From Merdimonas faecis (lineage in GTDB: Bacteria > Bacillota > Clostridia > Lachnospirales > Lachnospiraceae), in contig NZ_MIEH01000020.1 in assembly GCF_001754075.1 (NCBI RefSeq), positions 62,001 to 126,000 on the forward strand: a stretch of 64,000 bases of DNA. Direction: 5' to 3'. The notes under the pieces are model-generated. The model was given only the letters and a program-made list of their open reading frames with translations. It was not told where the DNA came from and ran no database searches. Both the position numbers and the translations under genes were made by a program. Positions 16,488-25,845 of this stretch are shown here, piece after piece. Positions within the stretch are counted from its first letter, which is position 1. Each line of letters starts with the position of its first letter.

Positions 16488-19400
16488 GATAAATCCGCCT
16501 CCACTTCCCGTACCACATTTCTCTGGATCAGCTTCATATTCATGATCTGTATCAAAATATAAGCGCCCCATACCAGGAGTCCCCATTTCAGATAGTCCGT
16601 CATATCCGACGTCTGATAGAGCCGAAGCTTCCACAAGATCCCTGTCAGCACCAGGGAAACGCCTGCCCCCAGCAGAAGAGGTATCCGTACGTACCGGGAA
16701 ATCTCACGCTTCAAAAGCCCGGTCCGCTCCTTCTCTCCCATGCCAAAGGTTTCCATAAACCGGTAATCCTTCCGAAGCTCCGGCAGATCCATCTTTACCT
16801 TCATCCGAAGCAGGAAAATCCCCACCGCCAGCAACATCAGAAGCACAATGCCATTGACCAGTGTTTCCATTTGCCGCTCCATCTCTCTTTGGTGCCGGCC
16901 TTCGCCTCCGATATAGGCGCTCTTTACCAGCGGATCAAACCCCTCGTCAAAGGCATGGGCTTTTCGGAATTCACCCAGGATTTCATCCGCCCGTTCCTGA
17001 TATTCCTCCGGAACGTTAACCAGTGTTAACTGAGTAGGCCACTCGTGGATGGTAACATCCGGCACCGCCTCTTCCGCTGCTACCGGCTCCCCGGTCAGAA
17101 GATCGGTGGTCTTCCAGGAATCCTTTACGGATTGAAAATAAGCGTCCGAAAACACGATCAGGTTCTCATATTTTCCCTGGCGGAAAGCTCCGATCAGTGC
17201 TTCCCGCTCCTCGCTTATGATCTCTCTTGGCGGATACGTCTCTCTTCTCGTATTCGGATTTTGAGCCATCAGTGCCTGTCCGATATGCACATAAGGTTCA
17301 TCCGTCCACAGGTACCAGTCCAGCGGCTTGGCCTTCGACGCCTGATCCTGCTGGTACACCACATGGATCTGTCTTCCCGCATCGTCCAGTGTAAGATCCT
17401 CCCACGGCTCTCCCGCCAGTTCTTTCAGCTCCCGGTAGGTACTCTCAGAGATACCGATATTCTGGCCCTGCTGAACTACAATATCCGTAAACTGATTCGG
17501 CATTTCCGTATTATCCAGGGTCGTGGCCCGCACCATGGGAAAACTGTAAATCTTTGCCTGACATTCTCTCTCAAGCCGATCAAAATACTGGCCGTCCTGG
17601 CTGTTTGCCAGATAGACATAGTCATAGGGATACATGTCCTCCGGATCATCGGCGATCCGGGTGGAAATAAACTTGATGGAAAACAGGCTCAGCGCAAACA
17701 CATGCACCACCATCAAAAGCGAAAGATACCTGGCCGTGGTCCGGAACCGGTAGCGCAGTCGGTAAATCCTTGGCAGTACCGGTAAAGTTTCCTTGATATT
17801 CCGCTGTATCTTCGCAAGCCTCATCCCCCACACGCCCCGGAAGGCAAGTGCTGCACACAACAGCAGGGCACAGGCCAGGATGATGCTCTCTGCCATTCTT
17901 CTTTGCTGGTAAAAATACAGAAAGATGATCCCCAGGATCCCGGCTGTCGCCGTCGACACTTTCGGAAACCTTCCCGTCAGGGGCTCCCACTTCACTACCG
18001 TGTTCCTGGTATCCGTGGATCCGCTGCTCCCACGCATCTCCAGGGAAACCGCATAGGCACATAATCCAAGAAACGCCATTCCCACAAATGTCCAGATATA
18101 TACGCCGGCCCCGGCCATGCCACTGCTTTCATATCCCGGAAGCCATCTTGCAATCCCCCTGCACAGGAAGAATAGCAACACGCTTCCTGCCGCATACGCT
18201 CCCAGCACCGATGCCACCAGACAGCCCAGCAGCTCTCCGATCCTGGTCGCAAAAAGCGTACCGCTTCGAATCCCCATGGTTTCGATCAGTCCGGTACTGG
18301 CAAGCTTCCGTTTCTGATAGAAAGACAGGGTCGAAGAGACCAGGAAAAGTCCGACAAACACGATCGCCGCCAGAAAGTCCCGCATGATCTCCACCAGGCC
18401 TAAGCCCAGCATACCACCGTCCTCTCCGTAGCTTCCGGAAAAGTTTTGATAGATCCCAAGCCCCAGGAAGAGAAACAGGGCAGACAAAAACGCCGACAGG
18501 AAGAGAAACGCCATATCCTTCCAGCGGTATTTCAGATCCTTCCACAGGATCCGGTAAAACAGCCCGGAATAATGCCCCGGAAACCGGAGTCTGCGCTTCC
18601 TCTCCTTTCGGTAGGCCCGTCTCGCCTCCCGCTCCGCTTCGACTCTTCTTGCAGACTCGTCCCAGACCTCCAAAGCCCGGATCACCAGATATAAAATCCC
18701 TGCGGCGATCACCGCAAAATAAGGATAATAACAGGTAAGTGTCCCAAGAATTTCCCGATTCCCTACAAATACATCATTCGGCGCCACAATATTCCCGGCA
18801 AGGTACATCAGCGCGCCGCCGATCACGCCGGGAACCGCCGAACATATCTTAAAGCGGAAACCTGTCACACCGCCGATCACAGCGATGACAGAAAGCAGCT
18901 GCGCCACCGTCATAAGCCCCGCGATTAATGCAAACTGTACGGCGAACACCGTCAGATTGCCGCCCAGTTCAAGGCTCACCGGAAACTCCTGCTTCATAAG
19001 CTCCGTCACGCCGCCTTCCCGGAATACCGCCAAAAGATAGGTGATGCTGTTGTAGGTATGCTCCGCTCCACGGATCCAGGGATATAGATAGTAGATCTGC
19101 ACCAGGATCCCTGTAAGGATAAGGATCACCGGAATTCCAAACTTTTTCCATTTTGAATTTGTCTGAGTCCTTTTTGATTTCACGGCAGATTCCCCCCTCG
19201 CTGATCTCTTACCAGCAATATACTCTCCCACTGCCTGCAGCATCAACGATTTGTCCGTGACATGCTCATTTTCTGTCTGTAACTTTTTCTCTTCCTCGGA
19301 AAAAAACAACAGCCTTACGCAGAAGCACTCTCCTCTTGCCCCGGCGTTCATCTCCCCGCCATGCTGCTCCACGATCTGGCGGATACTTTTCAGTCCATAC

Positions 19401-20596
19401 CCGTGAAGGCCGGTCCTGCTTTTGGATGGCTTCTCCTCCCCGGCCCTGTTCCCTCTGATACTGTTTTCTATCTTTATCATAAGCAGCTGATGACTTTTTC
19501 GGATCGTCAGACGGATCCACCTGTTTTCTTCTTTCAGCGTTTCACAGGCCTCGATGGCATTGTCCAGAAGATTGCCAAACAAGGCCATCTGCTCCTGTGG
19601 CTGCAGAGGGATCCTCTCAAGCTCGGGTGTGTCTACTGTCATCTGAATCCCTTCTGTTTCCGCCCTTTTTTTCTTCTGGCTCAGCAAAAAATCCAGATCC
19701 CGTATTCCCGTAAAATGGGAAATGCCTTCATCCAGCAGCTCCCGGCTGATCTCTCCCAGATATTGCGTCAGCTCTTCCCACTCTTTTTCCTTTGCATATT
19801 TACGCAGAAGCAGAACATGCTGCTTCATGTCGTGGACCGTCCTTCTGCTCTCCTGCATTTTTTGAAACTGTTCCGCCCAGAGCTTATGCTGGAGCGCCAA
19901 AAGTTCCCTTTCCTGCTCCAGGAAACGCCACCGCAGGAATACTGCCGCCAAGGCCCCAAGTCCGCATAGGATCAACAGAATCGACATTCCTTCCAGGATC
20001 CCCCACACACTTTCCGGATCGGACTCTAACCTTGTCAGAGCAGTCTCATACCGAAACAATAGCAAGGTCAGAATTCCCCAGAGCACCAGCAAAAGATTCC
20101 GGCAGGAGACCAGCTTCTCTCTCACATCCTCCCACATGTCTGCAGCCAATATCATTATGATCACGATCCAAAGACGGGTCAGCGTATAGAGAAGAAGATT
20201 CCAGGCGATCTCCTTCTCCGGTTCCAAAGAGGACATAAAAAGGCCTTCCCGCCAGTTCCGGTAAAGCAGTGCCAGGGCTAAATCTAGAAGCGCCACGAAG
20301 CTGAAATAAATGCCTGATGCCCCCAGAACCACCCTCCATCCGGTCTTTGTCAGCTGCCCAAGCCCGGCCGAGATCACAGCCGCACAGACCAGGAGCGCGG
20401 CTACAGAAAGAAATGCCCGTTCCCTTGCCATTCCAAGCAGCACGCCCAGGCCCAGCACACAGCCCCACTGGATCACAATTTCTCTTTTCTTTCCGCTGCG
20501 TCTGGCACCTGTTATCCTGCTCAGGATGATCCATCCCATCCAGACCTCCCACGCAGACAGCAGCCACAGCAGAAAACCTACGATTTCCCCGCTCAT
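16484..20596 (-). CDS. Fusion of an AgrC/LytS-type histidine kinase with an FtsX-like ABC permease
   Basis: One uninterrupted frame of 1370 codons. Residues 1-230 hold about six membrane helices. The dimerisation part has phospho-acceptor His255 in RRTVHDMKQHVLLLRKY. A GHKL ATPase domain follows (NLLDNAIEA near 342-350; GLHGYGLKSIRQIVEQHGG near 396-414). A charged linker (about 432-485) leads into a complete Bce-like permease (WKKFGIPVILILTGILVQIY onward) with an extracellular domain beginning near ISTRIADDPEDMYPYDYVY. The start ATG 20594-20596 overlaps the regulator stop (TAATG) with GGAGGG upstream. In Bce systems kinase and transporter form a complex; here they are covalently joined. A missed frameshift or assembly error is the alternative. 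Confidence 0.85.
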   Translation of the reverse strand: MSGEIVGFLLWLLSAWEVWMGWIILSRITGARRSGKKREIVIQWGCVLGLGVLLGMARERAFLSVAALLVCAAVISAGLGQLTKTGWRVVLGASGIYFSFVALLDLALALLYRNWREGLFMSSLEPEKEIAWNLLLYTLTRLWIVIIMILAADMWEDVREKLVSCRNLLLVLWGILTLLLFRYETALTRLESDPESVWGILEGMSILLILCGLGALAAVFLRWRFLEQERELLALQHKLWAEQFQKMQESRRTVHDMKQHVLLLRKYAKEKEWEELTQYLGEISRELLDEGISHFTGIRDLDFLLSQKKKRAETEGIQMTVDTPELERIPLQPQEQMALFGNLLDNAIEACETLKEENRWIRLTIRKSHQLLMIKIENSIRGNRAGEEKPSKSRTGLHGYGLKSIRQIVEQHGGEMNAGARGECFCVRLLFFSEEEKKLQTENEHVTDKSLMLQAVGEYIAGKRSARGESAVKSKRTQTNSKWKKFGIPVILILTGILVQIYYLYPWIRGAEHTYNSITYLLAVFREGGVTELMKQEFPVSLELGGNLTVFAVQFALIAGLMTVAQLLSVIAVIGGVTGFRFKICSAVPGVIGGALMYLAGNIVAPNDVFVGNREILGTLTCYYPYFAVIAAGILYLVIRALEVWDESARRVEAEREARRAYRKERKRRLRFPGHYSGLFYRILWKDLKYRWKDMAFLFLSAFLSALFLFLGLGIYQNFSGSYGEDGGMLGLGLVEIMRDFLAAIVFVGLFLVSSTLSFYQKRKLASTGLIETMGIRSGTLFATRIGELLGCLVASVLGAYAAGSVLLFFLCRGIARWLPGYESSGMAGAGVYIWTFVGMAFLGLCAYAVSLEMRGSSGSTDTRNTVVKWEPLTGRFPKVSTATAGILGIIFLYFYQQRRMAESIILACALLLCAALAFRGVWGMRLAKIQRNIKETLPVLPRIYRLRYRFRTTARYLSLLMVVHVFALSLFSIKFISTRIADDPEDMYPYDYVYLANSQDGQYFDRLERECQAKIYSFPMVRATTLDNTEMPNQFTDIVVQQGQNIGISESTYRELKELAGEPWEDLTLDDAGRQIHVVYQQDQASKAKPLDWYLWTDEPYVHIGQALMAQNPNTRRETYPPREIISEEREALIGAFRQGKYENLIVFSDAYFQSVKDSWKTTDLLTGEPVAAEEAVPDVTIHEWPTQLTLVNVPEEYQERADEILGEFRKAHAFDEGFDPLVKSAYIGGEGRHQREMERQMETLVNGIVLLMLLAVGIFLLRMKVKMDLPELRKDYRFMETFGMGEKERTGLLKREISRYVRIPLLLGAGVSLVLTGILWKLRLYQTSDMTDYLKWGLLVWGAYILIQIMNMKLIQRNVVREVEADLS

Positions 20597-21306
20597 TACA
20601 GTCCCTCCATATAACATGCGATCCGTTCCTTTATATGAGAATACTGGATCCTGCTGACCGAAAAGCGGTGGCCTCCCAAAAGATAAACCCAGCCTCTCTC
20701 CAGCTTCTCAATATGCTGTACATTCAATACATGCCCGCGGTCCAGCAGGATAAATCTTTCATCGCCTATTTCTTCCAACAGTCTGCCGATCGATATCCTT
20801 TCCCTGTAAATCTTTTCTCCCGTCACATACTCTGCGTACTTTCCGCCTTTTTTGTCTTTCTGTATATAAAGGATATCTCTGTAATAAAGCTTCTCTTTTC
20901 CACAGCCGTCTCCCACGATCCGGTAATCCTTCTTCTCCTCCAGAAGAGAGGAGATGAGCCTGTGCAAAATTTCCGGGAAACGCTCCTCCATCTGTTCCTT
21001 CAGCACATACTGCCAGGCTTCGATCACATAACTTTCCGCCGCATACTGCGGATATGCCGTCAGAAAGACCACAGCCGTATCGTCCCCGTTTTTCCGCAGC
21101 CTGTGTCCCAGCTCTATCCCGCTGATTCCCGGAAGATCTATATCTAGGATCAGAATGTCATATCTTTCTTTTACCTGTAAAAAATCCTCCCCGCAGCAGT
21201 ATGTCCTGGTTTGGATCTCCGGGAACTCCTCCTTCGCTTTTTCTATGTACCCGCAGACCACTCTCTGCATACGGGGATGGTCTTCAACCACTGCAATCCT
21301 CAGCAT
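20596..21306 (-). CDS. LytTR-family response regulator
   Basis: A 236-residue regulator beginning MLRIAVVEDHPRMQRVVCGY. The receiver domain (1-125) has Asp58 or thereabouts in YDILILDIDLPGISGIEL. The LytTR DNA-binding domain (about 135-235) contains YYRDILYIQKDKKGG, FILLDRGHVLNVQHIEKL and HRFSVSRIQYSHIKERI. LytTR regulators pair with AgrC/LytS-type kinases, matching the fused kinase translated from the overlapping next gene. AGGAG lies five bases before ATG 21304-21306. The likely target is this operon and its transporter. Confidence 0.93.
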   Translation of the reverse strand: MLRIAVVEDHPRMQRVVCGYIEKAKEEFPEIQTRTYCCGEDFLQVKERYDILILDIDLPGISGIELGHRLRKNGDDTAVVFLTAYPQYAAESYVIEAWQYVLKEQMEERFPEILHRLISSLLEEKKDYRIVGDGCGKEKLYYRDILYIQKDKKGGKYAEYVTGEKIYRERISIGRLLEEIGDERFILLDRGHVLNVQHIEKLERGWVYLLGGHRFSVSRIQYSHIKERIACYMEGL

Positions 21307-21351
21307 CTTCTCTCTCCTGTAATAGTCCTTTGACTCCCCAACTATCTCTTT

Positions 21352-21394
21352 AAATAAAGAAACAACGCTTCTACTTCTCTGCAAAAGCGTTGTT
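21352..21394 (-). terminator. Terminator of spoVG
   Basis: On the minus strand AACAACGCTT and AAGCGTTGTT form a 10-bp stem with a 14-base loop, followed by TCTTTATTT. It lies 25 bases after the spoVG stop. Confidence 0.8.
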
Positions 21395-21419
21395 CCTTTC
21401 CCTCATTTCTTAGTTTGCT

Positions 21420-21701
21420 TTATGCCTGTACTTCGTCGTCATCTGTTTCCAGCGCCTCCTGGTATTTCTCCAGGATCATGGTCTGGATCCGCTCTCTTGT
21501 TGCGGAATTGATCGGGTGTGCAATATCCCGGTACTCACCGTCCAACGCCTTCTTGCTTGGCATTGCTATGAAAAGTCCCTTCTCGCCTTCAATTACCTTG
21601 ATGTCATGTACCACAAACTCTTCATCCATGGTGATAGAAACCACTGCTTTCAGTTTCCCTTCTTTTGCTACTTTTCTTACTCGTACATCTGTAATCTGCA
21701 T
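21420..21701 (-). CDS. spoVG: SpoVG, RNA-binding global regulator
   Basis: A 93-residue protein starting [20 protein letters not shown], with [20 protein letters not shown] and [20 protein letters not shown], the diagnostic SpoVG core. SpoVG is a small dimeric nucleic-acid-binding protein affecting septum formation, sporulation and capsule or virulence genes in Firmicutes. The length is normal with a short acidic tail. It follows glgD by 36 bases in the same direction, so it may be co-transcribed with the glycogen genes. Confidence 0.98.
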   Translation of the reverse strand: MQITDVRVRKVAKEGKLKAVVSITMDEEFVVHDIKVIEGEKGLFIAMPSKKALDGEYRDIAHPINSATRERIQTMILEKYQEALETDDDEVQA

Positions 21702-21737
21702 CCTTGCTGCCCCTTTCCATCTGCGCCGAATCAGTTC

Positions 21738-22856
21738 CTACAGCGCATATCTCTCGTTCTTTTCTACAACTACTTTCACACCATTTTCCCCGACATAACG
21801 TGTATTTGCCCTGATGGTGTCTCTGCTCTCGACAATACAGTTTTCAATATAGCTGTTGTCTCCCAGATAGACATCATTCAGAATAATGGAATTCTTGATC
21901 ACACAATTATTTCCGACAAACGTTTTCTTGAAAAGAATCGAATTTTCCACGGTTCCATTGATAATGCTTCCGCTCGCCACCAGGCTGTTCTTTACAACAG
22001 ATCCCGGATTGTATTTTGCGGGAGGCAGATCGCTGACTTTGGAATAAATCTCCGGGCGCTGTTTGAAGAAATATTCCCTGACTTCGGGTCTGAGGAAATC
22101 CATGTTTGTCCGATAGTACGCATCCACCGTCGATATGTTGCTCCAGTAATCTTTTATTTTATAACCGTAAATCTTTTTCAGATTTTTATATCTGATCAGA
22201 ATATCGGTTACAAAATCATATCTGTCTTCCTCTGCACAGTGCTCGATCAGGTCGATCAGGAGCCGTCTCCTGACTACATAGATCCCGGTCGATATCGTGT
22301 GCGAGTGTGCCACCATTGGCTTCTCTTCAAATTCTTCGATCCTCATGGAATCATCCATCTTGATCGTTCCAAACCGGCTGGCATCTTCTGAATCATCCAG
22401 CTCTTTGCAGACTACAGTAATATCTGCCTTCTTTGCAATATGGTATTCCAATACCTTATTATAATCCATCTTATAGACCGCGTCCCCGGATGTGATGATC
22501 ACATAGGGCTCATGGCTTCTTTTTAAAAAATCCAGGTTCTGATAGATCGCATCTGCCGTCCCTCTGTACCAGTAGCCATTATCAGCCGTGATGGTAGGAG
22601 TGAATACATATAATCCTCCCTGCTTTCTTCCAAAATCCCACCACTTTGATGAATTCAGGTGTTCGTTGAGTGAACGGGCATTGTACTGTGTCAGCACCGC
22701 CACTTTCTGGATATGTGAATTGCTCATATTACTCAGCGTAAAATCAATGGCCCGATAGCTTCCGGCGATAGGCATCGCCGCAACAGCCCGCCTGCTGGTC
22801 AGTTCCCTCATCTTGTGATTGTTTCCGCCTGCCAATATGATCCCCAGTGCTCTCAT
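21738..22856 (-). CDS. glgD: Glucose-1-phosphate adenylyltransferase regulatory subunit GlgD
   Basis: A 372-residue paralogue of GlgC. The N-terminal nucleotidyltransferase-like domain begins [20 protein letters not shown], and a left-handed beta-helix C-terminus carries hexapeptide-type repeats ([20 protein letters not shown]). The GlgC-type GGxGxRL loop is degenerate (GGNNHKM), consistent with a non-catalytic subunit that modulates GlgC in Firmicutes. The start overlaps the glgC stop by four bases (ATGA), so the pair is coupled. It supplies ADP-glucose for glycogen synthesis; no glgA or glgB is in the window. Confidence 0.95.
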   Translation of the reverse strand: MRALGIILAGGNNHKMRELTSRRAVAAMPIAGSYRAIDFTLSNMSNSHIQKVAVLTQYNARSLNEHLNSSKWWDFGRKQGGLYVFTPTITADNGYWYRGTADAIYQNLDFLKRSHEPYVIITSGDAVYKMDYNKVLEYHIAKKADITVVCKELDDSEDASRFGTIKMDDSMRIEEFEEKPMVAHSHTISTGIYVVRRRLLIDLIEHCAEEDRYDFVTDILIRYKNLKKIYGYKIKDYWSNISTVDAYYRTNMDFLRPEVREYFFKQRPEIYSKVSDLPPAKYNPGSVVKNSLVASGSIINGTVENSILFKKTFVGNNCVIKNSIILNDVYLGDNSYIENCIVESRDTIRANTRYVGENGVKVVVEKNERYAL

Positions 22857-24127
22857 ACGCGCTCACCTGCCTTTATCAAAGTCTCACCGCTCTCCAGCAC
22901 ACCGTTCGGATAATCCTCCTTCACCGTGGCTCCGCTCAAAGCAGTGTTCTTTCCAACCTGTACCCCCGGCGGCACTATCGTATTTTCACCGATGGTCACC
23001 AGACCGAAGGAATAAATAGCCGGTTTTAATTTATTGGGAACATCGCTGCCGATACCAAGTGTGACATTTTCACCGATCTCACAGTTTTCCGCTATGATCG
23101 CCTTATCTACCACGCAGCCCTTTCCGATCACGGTATCCTTCATAATAATAGAATCCCGTACCACAGCGCCTTCTCCGATCACAACACCGGATCCGATCAC
23201 ACAGTTCTTCACTTCCCCGTATATTTCCGATCCGTTGCCAATGATACTCCGCTCGATCACTGCCTGTCCGGAGATATACTGAGGAGGCAGTATCCCGCTG
23301 TTGGTGTAAATCTTCCAGTATTCCTCATACAGATTAAACTCCGGCACAATATCGATCAGCTCCATGTTTGCTTCCCAATATGAGCCAAGCGTCCCCACGT
23401 CCTTCCAGTAGCCGTTATATTCATATGCAAACAGCCGCTGTCCCTTCTCATGGCAGTATGGAATAATATGTTTTCCGAAATCACAGCCCGGCTCATTCTT
23501 CAGTGCCACCAGCGCTTCCTTTAATACCGGCCAGCTGAAGATATAGATTCCCATAGACGCCAGGTTGCTTTTTGGCTCCGGCGGCTTTTCCTGGAATTCA
23601 GAAATCTGTCCGTCTTCTTCTGCTACCACCACGCCAAAACGGCTCGCTTCTTCTATCGGCACAGGCATGGCCGCAATCGTGACATCTGCCTTATGCTCTT
23701 TGTGATAATCCAGCATAACCTCATAATCCATCTTATAAATATGATCTCCGGAAAGAATCAACACATAATCCGGATGATAAGTCTCTATATAATCCAGATT
23801 CTGATAGATCGCATTCGCAGTTCCTGTATACCATTCGCTGTTGCTGCTTTTCTCATACGGCGGCAGGATCGTTACTCCCCCGAAATTACGATCCAGATCC
23901 CAGGAAATTCCGATACCGATATGTGTGTTCAGACGCAGCGGCTGATACTGTGTCAAAACGCCGACGGTGTCGATCCCAGAATTGATGCAGTTACTGAGCG
24001 GAAAATCAATAATACGGTATTTTCCGCCGAATGCAACGGCCGGTTTCGCAACCTTTGCTGTAAGGACTCCAAGTCTGCTGCCCTGTCCTCCAGCAAGCAG
24101 CATTGCAATCATCTCTTTCTTCCGCAT
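22853..24127 (-). CDS. glgC: Glucose-1-phosphate adenylyltransferase catalytic subunit
   Basis: A 424-residue enzyme making ADP-glucose from glucose 1-phosphate and ATP, the committed step of glycogen synthesis. The N-terminus [21 protein letters not shown] holds the catalytic loop. [22 protein letters not shown] (metal-binding Asp) and [19 protein letters not shown] are classic GlgC motifs. The C-terminal beta-helix runs from about residue 290. A promoter lies at 24161-24189, divergent from murC. Confidence 0.97.
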   Translation of the reverse strand: MRKKEMIAMLLAGGQGSRLGVLTAKVAKPAVAFGGKYRIIDFPLSNCINSGIDTVGVLTQYQPLRLNTHIGIGISWDLDRNFGGVTILPPYEKSSNSEWYTGTANAIYQNLDYIETYHPDYVLILSGDHIYKMDYEVMLDYHKEHKADVTIAAMPVPIEEASRFGVVVAEEDGQISEFQEKPPEPKSNLASMGIYIFSWPVLKEALVALKNEPGCDFGKHIIPYCHEKGQRLFAYEYNGYWKDVGTLGSYWEANMELIDIVPEFNLYEEYWKIYTNSGILPPQYISGQAVIERSIIGNGSEIYGEVKNCVIGSGVVIGEGAVVRDSIIMKDTVIGKGCVVDKAIIAENCEIGENVTLGIGSDVPNKLKPAIYSFGLVTIGENTIVPPGVQVGKNTALSGATVKEDYPNGVLESGETLIKAGERV

Positions 24128-24160
24128 GTCATCACCCCTTTTCAGTAATTTATTGCATCT

Positions 24161-24189
24161 ATTATACCATAGAAATGAAAATCAGTGAA
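24161..24189 (-). promoter_or_regulatory. glgC promoter
   Basis: On the minus strand TTCACT (24184-24189), 17 bases, then a perfect TATAAT (24161-24166), about 35 bases before the glgC start. Confidence 0.65.
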
Positions 24190-24254
24190 CAATATTTACA
24201 AATAAATTGTTCTTTTCCTAAACTTTTTATGGAAATATCACAAAAACTTACAGC

Positions 24255-24283
24255 TTGGTTTTTTCTCCATATCTGTATATAAT
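24255..24283 (+). promoter_or_regulatory. murC promoter
   Basis: TTGGTT (24255-24260), 17 bases, then a perfect TATAAT (24278-24283). The murC ATG is 55 bases downstream. It is divergent to the glgC promoter. Confidence 0.55.
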
Positions 24284-24338
24284 AATATGGAGAGAATATA
24301 TTTTTATGACTACTACTTTTGGAAAGGTATGAAGGCTT

Positions 24339-25718
24339 ATGTATCAGATTAATTTCAGCAAACCTGTACACATACATTTTATCGGCATCGGCGGCATCAG
24401 TATGAGCGGGCTGGCCGAGATCCTGTTAAAAGAAGGATTTACGGTCTCCGGCTCTGACAGCAAAGAATCCCCGCTGACCGACCGTCTGGAGGGCCTGGGC
24501 GCAAGGGTCTTCTATGGACAGAGGGCTTCCAACATCATCCCCGGCATAGACGCCGTTGTCTATACCGCTGCCATCCATGAAGATAATGAAGAATTTAAGG
24601 CAGCCGCGGATGCCGGGCTCCCTATGCTGAGCAGAGCTGAGCTTTTAGGGCAGTTGATGAAGAATTACGAAACACCGATCGCTGTTTCAGGCACTCACGG
24701 CAAGACCACCACCACATCCATGCTCTCCCACATCCTTCTTGCGGGAGATCTGGATCCTACCATTTCCGTAGGAGGTATCCTGAAAGCCATCGGCGGCAAC
24801 ATCCGGGTGGGTGATTCGGGGCTCTTTGTCACGGAAGCCTGTGAATACACCAACAGCTTCCTGCATTTCTTCCCGAAGATCGGCATCATCCTGAATATTG
24901 ATGCGGATCACCTGGACTTTTTCAAAGATCTTGATGATATCCGCCGCTCCTTCCGGAAATTCGCCGAGCTTCTTCCAGAAGACGGCGCTTTGATCATCAA
25001 TGCGGACATTCCGGACCTTGATGCATTTACCGAAGGTCTGAAGTGCAAAGTCATCCGTTATGGAAATGACAGCTCGCTGGATTACAGCGCCACCAATATT
25101 TTGCATGACAATGTAGGAGACGCGTCTTTCGATCTGGTAAAATCCGGTATCTTTATGGACCGCATCTCTTTGTCTGTCAACGGCGACCATAACGTGTCGA
25201 ATGCGCTGGCGGCCATTGCTGCCTGCGATATCTTAGGCGTGCCTGTAGAAACCATCAAGCAGGGCTTAAAAGCATTCACCGGCACAAAGCGGCGTTTTGA
25301 ATATAAGGGAGAGATAAACGGCATCACTGTCATTGACGACTATGCCCACCACCCGACAGAGATCCGGGCGGCGCTTGAAGCAGCCAGACATTATCCTCAT
25401 CAGGAGATCTGGTGTGTCTTCCAGCCCCATACCTATACCCGGACAAAAGCCTTGTTCGCAGATTTCGTATCGGCACTTTCCACTACCGATCATGTAATCC
25501 TGGCAGATATTTATGCAGCCCGCGAGACAGATACGCTGGGGATCTCTTCCGGGGATATCGCGTCGGCTCTGAAAGAACAGGGTTGTGATGCCTACTACTT
25601 TTCTTCTTTCGAAGAAATCGAAAGCTTCTGTCTAAGACAATGCAAAAAAGGAGACCTGTTGATAACTATGGGTGCAGGAGACGTTGTAAATATTGGGGAG
25701 GCGCTTCTGAATCACTAG
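24339..25718 (+). CDS. murC: UDP-N-acetylmuramate--L-alanine ligase
   Basis: A 459-residue cytosolic ligase adding L-Ala to UDP-MurNAc. The N-terminal domain begins with the GIGGISMSGLAEILL nucleotide-binding loop. The ATP loop is SGTHGKTTTTSML (about 110-122), and the central domain shows NIDADHLDFF and NGDHNVSNALAAIAA. The C-terminal domain has IDDYAHHPTEI and FQPHTYTRT. All are canonical MurC motifs. It leads a plus-strand run murC-dnaD-dnaC-prs. The TAG stop at 25716-25718 touches the first of three DnaA-box motifs. Confidence 0.98.
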   Translation: MYQINFSKPVHIHFIGIGGISMSGLAEILLKEGFTVSGSDSKESPLTDRLEGLGARVFYGQRASNIIPGIDAVVYTAAIHEDNEEFKAAADAGLPMLSRAELLGQLMKNYETPIAVSGTHGKTTTTSMLSHILLAGDLDPTISVGGILKAIGGNIRVGDSGLFVTEACEYTNSFLHFFPKIGIILNIDADHLDFFKDLDDIRRSFRKFAELLPEDGALIINADIPDLDAFTEGLKCKVIRYGNDSSLDYSATNILHDNVGDASFDLVKSGIFMDRISLSVNGDHNVSNALAAIAACDILGVPVETIKQGLKAFTGTKRRFEYKGEINGITVIDDYAHHPTEIRAALEAARHYPHQEIWCVFQPHTYTRTKALFADFVSALSTTDHVILADIYAARETDTLGISSGDIASALKEQGCDAYYFSSFEEIESFCLRQCKKGDLLITMGAGDVVNIGEALLNH

Positions 25719-25750
25719 TTATCCACATTTTCCACAGGATTTTATCCACA
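25719..25750 (+). promoter_or_regulatory. DnaA-box cluster upstream of dnaD-dnaC
   Basis: Perfect TTATCCACA at 25719-25727 and 25742-25750 and one-mismatch TTTTCCACA at 25728-25736, all in the same orientation, fill the murC-dnaD gap 50-85 bases before the dnaD -10 box. The sequence is seen directly. DnaA control of the genes, or DnaA titration, is inferred. Confidence 0.65.
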
Positions 25751-25802
25751 AAAAACCTGTTTTTTGAAGCAGAAATTTCTTTTTAGAACGCCCTCCCGGT
25801 GC

Positions 25803-25808
25803 TATAAT
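25803..25808 (+). promoter_or_regulatory. dnaD -10 element
   Basis: TATAAT lies 37 bases before the dnaD ATG. No good -35 box is present at 17 bases, as in activator-dependent promoters. Confidence 0.5.
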
Positions 25809-25845
25809 AGACTCCACAAAGTTTAGAAGGAGCGGCGTAAGAATT

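Noticed and set aside
21738-24127. glgC and glgD as a recent tandem duplication
   Set aside because: The two are strongly diverged, with a degenerate active loop in GlgD; this is the ancient GlgC/GlgD pair normal in Firmicutes.
25719-25766. Replication origin
   Set aside because: Only three DnaA boxes, no adjacent dnaA, dnaN or gyr genes and no clear AT-rich unwinding element; a regulatory or titration site fits better.
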